IMG/VR virus record: IMGVR_UViG_3300028803_000008 | Span: 1 to 41,013 of that record | Reading direction: 5' to 3' (one strand) | DNA length: 41,013 bases | Origin: a virus | Part shown: positions 24,874-32,782 of the stretch, piece by piece | Position numbering within the stretch: the stretch's first letter is position 1 | Layout: each line of letters opens with the position of its first letter | The notes under the pieces: model-generated | Told to the model about the DNA's origin: nothing | The model's database searches: none | What the model saw: the letters and a program-made list of their open reading frames with translations, nothing else | Made by a program: the position numbers and the translations under genes

Positions 24874-26504
24874 CAGAACGGCCAGCTGCCGCTGCGCCGG
24901 GAGTCCAGACTGCCCAGCAGCGTGAACGCCGCATCGGACAGGCCACCGAGGCTGATCCGGTTGATGTTGGACATGTTCTGCGCCGCCTCGTAGCCGGCCA
25001 GGTTGAACGTGATCATCTGCTTGTCGGCCGGAACGCTCGGGAACGGATCGAATGAGCCGCTATCGGTCAACTGCTCATCGGTGAGGATGATCACCCGGTC
25101 GTGACCCTGATAGTGCTTGGCCACCGCCTGCGCCGTGTAGGTGCCCCCGCCCATGAAGTAGCCGCCGTTGCGGAACTCGTCAAGCGCCTTGAGCAGCGAC
25201 GCACCTTTGCGCATCGGGAAGATCATGGTGCCGGTGGAGAATGCCGCGACCTGCACCTGCTGGCAGCGCTGCGCCAAAGCCAGGCCGAAGATCGCTGCCG
25301 CGTCCCAATATTTCAGGTCCGAATGCGATGGCATGTCCGCGTTCATGGAACCCGACGTGTCGATCATGATCAGTGTGGACCCCGGCAGCTGCGGCACCGA
25401 CTGCAGAGACAGCTGCAATGCCGTCTCCAAAGGCTGCGCCCACCGGCTGCTGGGCACCGTCCGGTAGGCGGACAGGAACCGCATCGGCAGCTGCCGCGAC
25501 GCCATCACCTCGGCAGGATCGGTCAGCTTGGCGATGATCGAGGCGATGATCGCGTCATCCTTGACGCCCACCTCATCGAAGTTGCGCAGGTTACGCAGCA
25601 GCGCCATATATCCCATCTCGGGGATCAGCGCCTCCCACAGGCTGCGCGCAGAGACTTTAGCACCTGCCAAAGACTTAGCAGCCTCCCACGTCATACCGGC
25701 CTGGCGCAGCCGTGCCGTGTTCAACAGCAGTTCCCGGTGCACGCTAGCCTGGGTGCGCAGCTGCAGGTTGGCGCGCAGCATCGCCTGCGATTCGGGGATC
25801 TCGATCACCTCACGCTCGCCCGAGGCTTCGACCTGAGTTGCGCTTCTCCACCGACGCTTGGACTTGGTCACCAGGTACTTGAACAGGTCCACGCCGTCGC
25901 GCATCTCCGGAACGGGTCCAGTGAATTCGATGATGCCGCCGAAGCTCCACGCCTTGCTGTTGGTGTCGTACTTGATGACGTTGCGCTGAGTGAACAGGCG
26001 GCCGGCGGCATCGGCGATGCCACGTTTGATCGGCCGTGGCACGTTGCGGCCGTAGTTGGCGATGTAGTAGGCCAGCATTTCGCCGGGTTCGTCGGCGCGG
26101 ACCAGGACACTGGAGATCAGGTTGCGGTTGCGCTGGTCCAGCGGGTGGCCTTTTCCGGTGATGGCCAGCCGGGCGCGTACTGCTTCGACAGCGAGGATCG
26201 TGGCTGCGGTGCGCATGTTGGCGTTGTTGCGCAGCCACGGCACGAACCGGCACACCCAGCCGAAGTCGACTTTGACGGCTTCTCTGATCAGCTCCAGGTA
26301 GCGTTCGTCGCGGACTTTGCCCTTCTCGTAGAAGGTGTCCTGGCCGACGAAGTTGGAGCATGCCAGCAAGAACAGTTCGGACAGGGCGTCGCGCTTGTAG
26401 CCGGGTGCACCTTCACCGGTGCGCAGGGTGGGCACGGTGCCGCGGGTGATGATGGGTCCAGCCTTGATGGGCGGCTTTGATGAGGGGACGTTGAAGCGTG
26501 CCAC
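24873..26504 (-). CDS. rsr: Ro60/Rsr (TROVE-domain) RNA-binding protein
   Basis: 543 aa, the usual Ro60 length. HEAT-repeat TROVE ring in residues 1-360 (FLLACSNFVGQDTFYEKGKVRDERY, YLELIREA, GRNVPRPIKRGIAD, YMALLRNLRNF), then a vWA-like domain with intact MIDAS DTSGSM (about 378), the GGGTYTAQAV loop and ILTDEQ. Ro60 binds misfolded ncRNA ends in its central cavity and Y RNAs on its outer surface; with PNPase it forms an RNA-degradation machine in Deinococcus. GTG start with TAGGAGCC. Homologues are known in some mycobacteriophages. Y RNA-like loci follow on the same strand. Confidence 0.93.
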   Translation of the reverse strand: MARFNVPSSKPPIKAGPIITRGTVPTLRTGEGAPGYKRDALSELFLLACSNFVGQDTFYEKGKVRDERYLELIREAVKVDFGWVCRFVPWLRNNANMRTAATILAVEAVRARLAITGKGHPLDQRNRNLISSVLVRADEPGEMLAYYIANYGRNVPRPIKRGIADAAGRLFTQRNVIKYDTNSKAWSFGGIIEFTGPVPEMRDGVDLFKYLVTKSKRRWRSATQVEASGEREVIEIPESQAMLRANLQLRTQASVHRELLLNTARLRQAGMTWEAAKSLAGAKVSARSLWEALIPEMGYMALLRNLRNFDEVGVKDDAIIASIIAKLTDPAEVMASRQLPMRFLSAYRTVPSSRWAQPLETALQLSLQSVPQLPGSTLIMIDTSGSMNADMPSHSDLKYWDAAAIFGLALAQRCQQVQVAAFSTGTMIFPMRKGASLLKALDEFRNGGYFMGGGTYTAQAVAKHYQGHDRVIILTDEQLTDSGSFDPFPSVPADKQMITFNLAGYEAAQNMSNINRISLGGLSDAAFTLLGSLDSRRSGSWPF

Positions 26505-26579
26505 TTGTGGCTCCTATCCGATTCGTGGGATACACCGGAAAGTACGAGTGTGGCACACCGGGGGCGATAGCGCAATCAG

Positions 26580-26926
26580 TTATCGCTCGATCTGGAAGAG
26601 ATGATTGACATCGCCGCCATAGTCCAGACCAGCCTTGCGCAACGCCGGCGTCAGCGTCTGCTGGTTCTCCTCGGGAACAATGATGCCCTTGCGCTCGTTG
26701 GCGAACCGCGTCAGCTCCCGGTCCTGGCGCTCCCGGTCCCAGCCGCGCACATTCAACGCAGTACGCAGCGCCTGCAACGTCACCCACGGATTGCTTTGAT
26801 TCGTTTTAATATTCTCGCATCGTCGTAGGCGTCGCGAATATCCAGATCGGCGACAGCATTCGCATCCACCACTGGCACCTGCACCAGCGCCGCCGAGCTA
26901 CGCCCGGACCCGCCACGGCCACCCAT
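26580..26926 (-). pseudogene. MGGRGG-family paralogue, split by a -1 frameshift
   Basis: First frame (26926-26780, 48 aa: MGGRGGSGRSS...DAYDDARILK) and second frame (26783-26580: ...NPWVTLQALRTALNVRGWDRERQDRELTRFANERKG) align end-to-end with the two intact paralogues at 26929 and 27276. They join if the ribosome slips -1 at TTAAAAC (26803-26809). Either a programmed shift, a recent frameshift, or two coupled ORFs (the second has GTG at 26783 overlapping the TGA). Confidence 0.65.
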
Positions 26927-26928
26927 CG

Positions 26929-27273
26929 TCACCCCACAAAGTTCATCCAGTCCTTACGCTCATTTCCTTGGACGAAGAAGTTTTCCTTCTGCCGCGGCTT
27001 CATAGTCTTCCGGTTCGACTGCGGCACAAAGTTCACTTTGGATGACAGCTCCCGGAACACGTCATCTTGCTTCTCCCGGCTCCAGCCCAAGGCGTCAAGA
27101 CGTTCACGCATGTCCGGTATGAGGATCCAGCCAGCAGAGTCATCCGGGTATGAGGCCAGAATCTCGTTGTAGATGGATCTGACTGTCTGCTCGTTCGAAA
27201 CCTCAGATGCCGCCGCACGTGCCGCTGTTGGCGCTTGTGGGCCTGGGTTCGGGGATCCGCCTCTGCCACCCAT
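26929..27273 (-). CDS. MGGRGG-family hypothetical protein
   Basis: 114 aa; GAGGGAT before ATG. Flexible Gly/Pro/Ala N-terminus after MGGRGGS, then a folded part (IYNEILASYPDDSAGWILIPDMRERLDALGWSREKQDDVFRELSS...FVPQSNRKTM) resembling a small winged helix. Paralogous to its neighbours on both sides; such proteins often sit next to DUF4417 genes in phages. Confidence 0.75.
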   Translation of the reverse strand: MGGRGGSPNPGPQAPTAARAAASEVSNEQTVRSIYNEILASYPDDSAGWILIPDMRERLDALGWSREKQDDVFRELSSKVNFVPQSNRKTMKPRQKENFFVQGNERKDWMNFVG

Positions 27274-27275
27274 GA

Positions 27276-27614
27276 CTATCCCTCGATCCGGATGGCATGG
27301 TTTTCTTGCCCACCGAATCGGAGCGCGGCTGCATGGTCCCGCGGACCCAGGGCGTTGCGATTGTCCCAGGGGATGATCTGTACTCCCGGCTTCACGGCTA
27401 TTGAGCGCATGGCCTCATCCTGCTGCATCCGACTCAGGCCGGACAGTGCCTGCCGCAGATCGGCCAGAGGGATCCATTCGCCTTCCCGTTGCGACAGCGC
27501 TGCGTACGCCTGACGAATCTGGGCCTCAGGGCTAGTGGTAGCTTCTGCGCGTGCAGCAGCCTGGGCTACCGCTGTAGCCAGGTTGGTGCGCGGTGCACCG
27601 CCTCTGCCGCCCAT
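27276..27614 (-). CDS. MGGRGG-family hypothetical protein
   Basis: 112 aa; ATG overlaps the DUF4417 stop (TAATG). MGGRGGAPRTN, Ala-rich linker, then IRQAYAALSQREGEWIPLADLRQALSGLSRMQQDEAMRSIAV...IIPWDNRNAL. Same architecture as the gene at 26929; probably a tandem triplication. Confidence 0.76.
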   Translation of the reverse strand: MGGRGGAPRTNLATAVAQAAARAEATTSPEAQIRQAYAALSQREGEWIPLADLRQALSGLSRMQQDEAMRSIAVKPGVQIIPWDNRNALGPRDHAAALRFGGQENHAIRIEG

Positions 27615-28294
27615 TACTCGTCCCAACGTGTCTTGAAATACTGGAAGTCCGCGTGGAACAGCTTATCCTCGCCGAGGCTGCGGCCATAGACAAGAACGCG
27701 CCGAGGCCTGGTCCGTTCCAGCATCTCCTCCACGCCGTTTAGATAACCTTCCTCAGCATCGTGGCCGCGGATCCCCACCGATGACAGCGCCACAACGCCG
27801 CGCTCAGGAACCCCGGCGAAACAGAAGTCGTAGCTCTGCGGTGTGGACCAGGACAGCGTCGGTATTACCTGGACTCCGTTGCTGTGCATCCACGCCCCGC
27901 ACCAACGCGACCGGTACACCTGCCACAGCTGCATGGCCAGCGGCATCTCCCGCCACAGGGAGAAGTCGGGGGTCAGCGAAACCCCCACACGCATCAGCCT
28001 GGACAGGCTGCGCCGCGGCTGGGTCCACACCGTTTCGAAGCGGTAGTCGTCGAGGAAAAAATGCACCGCGTCTCCGGGCTGCGGGTGTTCGACCTTGTGC
28101 CGGTCGTTGTAAGCGATCAGTCGCGTGGGCACGATGCTGCTTGTAGGCAGGTCGGGGATGCCCCATTGGTTGCTGCTGGCATACAGGGTGTGGGTGTTGT
28201 TGCGGTCGAAGTTGCCTGGCAGGGATGTCCAGTTGTGGCTGGAGCGGGTGACGTTGAGCTGCGCAGCGAGTTCCACACCAAAATGATAGAGCAC
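27614..28294 (-). CDS. DUF4417 family protein
   Basis: 226 aa. VHFFLDDYRFETVWTQP, LTPDFSLWREMPLAMQLWQVYRSRWCGAWMHSNGVQVIPTLSW and FCFAGVPERGVVALSSVGI match the DUF4417 pattern (DDYRFExxW; TPDFS; RxRWxGxxxxxxGxxVIPTxSW). Widespread in phages and plasmids, function unknown. GTG start, no Shine-Dalgarno; the intergenic space to the divergent terminase gene is only 36 bases. Confidence 0.85.
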   Translation of the reverse strand: MLYHFGVELAAQLNVTRSSHNWTSLPGNFDRNNTHTLYASSNQWGIPDLPTSSIVPTRLIAYNDRHKVEHPQPGDAVHFFLDDYRFETVWTQPRRSLSRLMRVGVSLTPDFSLWREMPLAMQLWQVYRSRWCGAWMHSNGVQVIPTLSWSTPQSYDFCFAGVPERGVVALSSVGIRGHDAEEGYLNGVEEMLERTRPRRVLVYGRSLGEDKLFHADFQYFKTRWDE

Positions 28295-28323
28295 TTGGAT
28301 AGGCCAACATAGTCATCTAAGAT
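28295..28323 (+). promoter_or_regulatory. leaderless SigA-like promoter of the structural operon
   Basis: TTGGAT (28295-28300), 17 bp, TAAGAT (28318-28323), then CACTTGC and the terminase ATG. Same spacing and nearly the same seven bases as the HicA-like promoter (AACTTGC). Confidence 0.72.
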
Positions 28324-28330
28324 CACTTGC

Positions 28331-29791
28331 ATGGGTAAGTCGCTGAAGAGGTTGCTGGCCGAGATGCCAGAGACATCCCAGCACGCCCTGGTCGACACGC
28401 TCGACATTCAAACCTTGCAGCAGATGGCGCGCAACGAGTGGTGGTTCGTCCAGCGCCCCGAACAGGTACCGCCACCTGGTGATTGGACGGTGCACCTGTA
28501 CTTGGCTGGCCGTGGCTGCGGCAAGACACGTTCCGGCGCGGAGTGGCTGGTGCAGCGAAGCATCGACTATCCGTACGACAGCTCGGGGTTCCCCGCGGAA
28601 CGTCTCGTGGTGGCCTACAACCTTTCCGATACCCGCATCGTGTGCATCGAAGGTGCTTCAGGTGTGTTGCGTGTGCTGCTGCGGCGAGGGTTTCAGGAAG
28701 TCAAAGACCACTACCGCGGGGACATGACCAACAAGTTTCATTACACCAAATCTCCGAAGCCGCACATCACGCTGATGGAGACCGGGGCGAAAATCCACTT
28801 CACCGGCGCCGATCCCGACGCCCCCCGAGGATTCAACCTGGCCGATGCGTGGCTGGATGAGCCGGTCAAATGGGAAGACCCGATGGCCGTGTGGAAGGAA
28901 GGTATTTTTCCGGCGCTGCGAGCCGACCTGCCCGGCGACAAACCCCGCGCCTTCGTCACCACCACACCCAAGCCGATACCGCTGCTGCAGTACTGGCTGG
29001 GTCAGGACGACGGCACCGTGTCCATGGCCCGCGGTTCCACTTTCGACAATGCCGACAACTTGTCGGAGGCGTTCCTGGTCGAAGCCAAAAAGATGTACGA
29101 AGGCACGGCTCTGGGTCGCCAGGAACTATACGGGGAGATGCTCGACAGCCTCGAAGGGATGCTGTTCGGGTACATGGCCATCCATGGCAACCGCGTCACC
29201 ATCGGCCCAGAAAGGGTGGCACACCGCACCGTAGGCGTGGACCCTGGCCTGACTGGCGCCGACGACGGCGATGAGATGGGTGTCGTGGTGGTGTGCCGCG
29301 ATGCCGAGGATCACATGTTCGTGGTGGCCGATGAAACCACCAGGGCTGCCGGGCGTGATGCCGCCCTGCACGCGTGGCGGGTGTTCGAACGTTACGGCTG
29401 CGACACGCTCGTATACGAGTCGAACCTGGGCAAGGCCTGGATGCATGAGGTGTTCGTCGATGCGTTCAAGGAGTTGCAGCGCGGCGGGGTGTTCTCGATG
29501 GACGTCATGGAGCCGCCGCTGGTCCCCGCCTTCTCCAACATCGGCAAGAAGCTTCGGGCCGAGCCGGTGGCGATGCGCTACAGCCAGGGCCGGGTGCATC
29601 ACATCGGCACGTTCGAGAAGCTGGAAGCCCAGATGCTCTCCTTCGATCCGATCACCTCGAAGGTGTCACCGGACCGTTTGGATGCGCTCGTCCACGCCTG
29701 CCGCCATCTGATCGATGGGGAGAAACGCCGGTCGAAGATTCTGTCGCCGGCCAACTATCCGCTGCCGTCTTTGGGGATGAACGCCTGGTAG
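28331..29791 (+). CDS. terL: terminase large subunit
   Basis: 486 aa. ATPase: Walker A LAGRGCGKTRSGAEW (about 60-74), Walker B ADAWLDEP (about 172-179), TTTPKP coupling motif. RNase H-like nuclease: VGVDPGLTGADDGDE (about 302), VYESNLG (about 357) and the late acidic pair in SPDRLDALVHA (about 456). Cuts and pumps phage DNA into proheads. ATG is probably the mRNA 5' end (leaderless). No small terminase is recognised next to it. Confidence 0.95.
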   Translation: MGKSLKRLLAEMPETSQHALVDTLDIQTLQQMARNEWWFVQRPEQVPPPGDWTVHLYLAGRGCGKTRSGAEWLVQRSIDYPYDSSGFPAERLVVAYNLSDTRIVCIEGASGVLRVLLRRGFQEVKDHYRGDMTNKFHYTKSPKPHITLMETGAKIHFTGADPDAPRGFNLADAWLDEPVKWEDPMAVWKEGIFPALRADLPGDKPRAFVTTTPKPIPLLQYWLGQDDGTVSMARGSTFDNADNLSEAFLVEAKKMYEGTALGRQELYGEMLDSLEGMLFGYMAIHGNRVTIGPERVAHRTVGVDPGLTGADDGDEMGVVVVCRDAEDHMFVVADETTRAAGRDAALHAWRVFERYGCDTLVYESNLGKAWMHEVFVDAFKELQRGGVFSMDVMEPPLVPAFSNIGKKLRAEPVAMRYSQGRVHHIGTFEKLEAQMLSFDPITSKVSPDRLDALVHACRHLIDGEKRRSKILSPANYPLPSLGMNAW

Positions 29792-29817
29792 GATCCTGCG
29801 CCCCAAGATGCTAACTT
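29789..29817 (+). promoter_or_regulatory. possible leaderless promoter
   Basis: TAGGAT (overlapping the terminase stop), 17 bp, TAACTT, then 7 bases to GTG 29825. Geometry equals the two stronger leaderless promoters; the -35 is poor. Confidence 0.4.
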
Positions 29818-29824
29818 AGTCAAT

Positions 29825-30151
29825 GTGATCTACCTACTCGTCTTTGCCGCCACCTGCCTCGCCTCGGCGCGGCTGACGCGGGCGTTCAACATCGACGAGG
29901 TTTTCGCCCCGCTGCGCAGCTGGATCGTCAACCGGTACGGGGTGGCGTCCAAGCCTGGCAAGATCGTGCGCTGCTACTGGTGCGCCGGTTTCTGGGTCTC
30001 ACTACTGTGCACAACATATGCACAAGTTGCCATATGTGCAGCTGGGTGGCTGCCGTGGCAGACCGTGGCTTTGCTGCCCATCACCGGCCCCGCCGTGGCC
30101 TACGCATCCGGCTGGCTTCTAGACAAGGAGGAAGCAGCCAATGGCGTTTAG
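29825..30151 (+). CDS. DUF1360 membrane protein
   Basis: 108 aa. Hydrophobic N-terminal helix, RCYWCAGFWVSLLCTTYA (the C-x2-C-GFWVS signature) and a second hydrophobic segment (TVALLPITGPAVAYASGWLL). DUF1360 proteins are common between terminase and portal in actinophages; membrane location, role unknown. GTG start without Shine-Dalgarno. Confidence 0.82.
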   Translation: MIYLLVFAATCLASARLTRAFNIDEVFAPLRSWIVNRYGVASKPGKIVRCYWCAGFWVSLLCTTYAQVAICAAGWLPWQTVALLPITGPAVAYASGWLLDKEEAANGV

Positions 30152-31982
30152 CCGCAAAACGAAAGCTGAGCCTGTGACGCAGGCCCCTGTGGCTATCGTC
30201 GGGTCCGCGGTGCGGATGGGGCTGTCGGAAGAGGCGTGGCGCGGATACCGGTTCACCGACGAAGCGTGGCAGCGCCAGGCCTGGGATTTTTATGACACCA
30301 ACCCTCAGCTGCACAATGCTGTTGACTACATCGGTGCCGCCTCGTCGATGATTCGCATCTTCGTGGCCGACGTCGACGAGAACGGTGTGCGCCAAGGCGA
30401 AGTCGACGACGATGACGAGATCGGCGCTTTGGCCGAAACACTGTTCGGCGGTCCGGCGAACAAGGCAGAAATGTTGCGCGCCATCGGTGAATCGCTGACG
30501 GTGGCCGGTGAATGTTTCATCATCGGCAAGGCGAAACGCGGCGGCATGTCCGACCAGTGGTGGGTGGCCGCGCCTGGCGAGGTGCGCAAAAACGGTGACA
30601 TCGTGTACGTCAACATGGGCCGGGCGCAGCGTGAGGAAATTAGCCCAGGCACAGACATTGTCATCCGCACCTGGACCCCGCATCCGCGGCGGGCATATTT
30701 GGCCGACTCCCCGGTGCGCGCCTTGTTGGGGCTGCTGTTCGAGATGGAACAGATGAGCATGTTCATCCGAGCCCAGATGAACTCACGCATCGCCAACGCC
30801 ACCATTCTGCCGGTGCCTTCCACACTGTCCGTGCCCAAAGGCGACAACGAAGCTGTTGCCACGGGCGACATCTATCAGCAGCTGTTCGAAGTCATCACCT
30901 CCAACCTGGAAGGCAAAGGCACCGCCGCGCAGGTGGCACCGATCCTGTGGCAGATGCCTTTGGCCGAGCTGCAGGCGATGGCGGGTGTCGTACCGATCCG
31001 GTTCGACTCGCCGCTGTCCGATCAGGCCATCGAGCTGCGCCGCGAGCAGCAGCAGAAGCTGGCCATCGGCATGAATGTGCCGGTGGAAATTCAGCTGGGC
31101 GGGCAGGAAATGAACCACTGGTCCATTTGGTGGGCTGGTGAAGAGTTCATTGTCAAAACGATTATGCCGCTGTTCAACCGGATCGTCGACGCGCTGACTG
31201 TGGCCTATCTGATCCCGGCGTTGCGCAAGCTCGGCAAGGACCCGAACAGATACACCTATTGGTATGACACTGCGCCGCTGGCCAACAGTGCCAACAAGCT
31301 CGCCGACGCCCTGAACCTGTACAACGCCAACCCCCCTATCGTTTCGGCGGACACTGTGCGGCGTGAAGGCGGCTACAACGACTCTGATGCACCGTCCAAG
31401 AAGGAAATCGCGGAGCGTTTCATCAAAGAAGTCATCCTCAGGGATCCCACCTTGTTCGCCGTCACTCCGATCCGCGAGGAAATCGGCATCGACATCGACA
31501 CGGCGGTGCCAGGACTCACCGATGTGGGTCCTGCGCCACCGCCGGTGCCAGGGCGCGTGCCTACAGCTCCGCAGGCGGGGCAGCAGCCGGATCAGCCTGC
31601 GGTGACTGACGGCGCGGACTCTCAGCTGATAGCGTCCGCAACAGCTCCTCCCCCGACAGCGGTATCCATTGCAGCCAATGGTCTTGTCGTGCGTGCCCTA
31701 GAGCTTGCTGGTAAGCGTCTGCTGACGCCGACGCATCGCGGGGTATTTGGAACCACACCGCCCCATCTTCTGCACACCAAAATCCTGGTGGGCTCATCAG
31801 CTCACGCAGAAACTCTGCTTGCTGGAGCATGGGATCAATGGGACTACTACTTCGCCGGGGTTCAGGCACCGCGTAAGCAGTTGCAGCCCGTTCTGCACTC
31901 CTACGCAAAAGGCCTGCTAACCAACAGGATTGAGCACAGTCCCACTCTGCTGGCTGCGATGCTTTCGGAGGCATCTCGGTGA
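30141..31982 (+). CDS. portal protein
   Basis: 613 aa; AAGGAGGAAGCAGCC before ATG, overlapping DUF1360 by 11 bases. WDFYDTNPQLHNAVDYIGAASSMIRIFVADVDENG, GECFIIGK, the SMFIRAQMNSRIANATILPVP segment and LRREQQQKLAIGMNVPVEIQLGG...HWSIWWAGEEFIVKTIMPLFNRI follow the portal layout. A C-terminal extension (about 460-613) after a Pro-rich linker may contact the MuF-like protein, whose gene overlaps by four bases. Confidence 0.92.
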   Translation: MAFSRKTKAEPVTQAPVAIVGSAVRMGLSEEAWRGYRFTDEAWQRQAWDFYDTNPQLHNAVDYIGAASSMIRIFVADVDENGVRQGEVDDDDEIGALAETLFGGPANKAEMLRAIGESLTVAGECFIIGKAKRGGMSDQWWVAAPGEVRKNGDIVYVNMGRAQREEISPGTDIVIRTWTPHPRRAYLADSPVRALLGLLFEMEQMSMFIRAQMNSRIANATILPVPSTLSVPKGDNEAVATGDIYQQLFEVITSNLEGKGTAAQVAPILWQMPLAELQAMAGVVPIRFDSPLSDQAIELRREQQQKLAIGMNVPVEIQLGGQEMNHWSIWWAGEEFIVKTIMPLFNRIVDALTVAYLIPALRKLGKDPNRYTYWYDTAPLANSANKLADALNLYNANPPIVSADTVRREGGYNDSDAPSKKEIAERFIKEVILRDPTLFAVTPIREEIGIDIDTAVPGLTDVGPAPPPVPGRVPTAPQAGQQPDQPAVTDGADSQLIASATAPPPTAVSIAANGLVVRALELAGKRLLTPTHRGVFGTTPPHLLHTKILVGSSAHAETLLAGAWDQWDYYFAGVQAPRKQLQPVLHSYAKGLLTNRIEHSPTLLAAMLSEASR

Positions 31983-32782
31983 CGCAGCCCAACATGTCGC
32001 AGATTCCCGAAGAGCCGGCACCTTCTGGTGCGTTGGCTCTGGCGGCGTTTGAGGCATCCATTGCGGCGCTAGTGCTGTCCATGTACACCGCCTGGCTCGG
32101 CGCTGTTGCAGCCGCTGTTCTGGCTGCTTTCCACCGATTCGGCGCAGTACCCGACCCCACAGCTATCTGGTCTACGGTGCCCGACTGGAACCGTCAGGTG
32201 GAGCGGCTGATTACCGGCCTGGAGCAAATTGCACGAGCTGGGTGGATCGAAGCGGGGCGTCAGCTCGGGGTGGAAATTCCATTCGATCCAACCGATTCCA
32301 TCCTTCAAGACCAACTCGCACGGACGCGCAACCTGATGGTCCGCACACCAGACGAGGTCTACCGGCGCATCATCGATGAACTTGGTGCTGCTGTCGCAAA
32401 TGGGGAAACCGTAGATCAGCAGGCGGCACGGGTTCGTCATGTCCTCGACGTTACAGGAACGCAGAACTGGCCCGCCCGCGCCCGGACCGTGGCGGTCACT
32501 GAGGTGCACCGCGCCTACAACATGGGCGGCACCGCAGCCGCTTTGCGCATCCAGCAGCGTGAAGCCGGCCCGCGGCTGCTGAAGACGTGGCTGTCCAAAC
32601 ACGACTCTGCTGTGCGCGTCGCGCATCGCCTGGCCAATGGCCAGGTCCAGTTCGTGTCGCAGCCGTTCGTCGTGTCCGGTGAGGCGCTAATGGCACCAGG
32701 CGATCCGAACGGCAGCCCATGGAACGTGATCAACTGCCGCTGCAAGCAGCGCTTCTCCAGGGGGACGCCAAGTGGCCGTTAA
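31979..32782 (+). CDS. MuF-like minor head protein
   Basis: 267 aa, GTG start overlapping the portal stop. C-terminal Phage_Mu_F-type region: ARTVAVTEVHRAYNMGGTAAALR...KTWLSKHDSAVRVAHRLANGQ...GSPWNVINCRCKQRF (conserved T-E-x-x-R, H/D, and C-R-C end). MuF proteins are head-morphogenesis components packaged with DNA. Confidence 0.9.
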   Translation: MTQPNMSQIPEEPAPSGALALAAFEASIAALVLSMYTAWLGAVAAAVLAAFHRFGAVPDPTAIWSTVPDWNRQVERLITGLEQIARAGWIEAGRQLGVEIPFDPTDSILQDQLARTRNLMVRTPDEVYRRIIDELGAAVANGETVDQQAARVRHVLDVTGTQNWPARARTVAVTEVHRAYNMGGTAAALRIQQREAGPRLLKTWLSKHDSAVRVAHRLANGQVQFVSQPFVVSGEALMAPGDPNGSPWNVINCRCKQRFSRGTPSGR

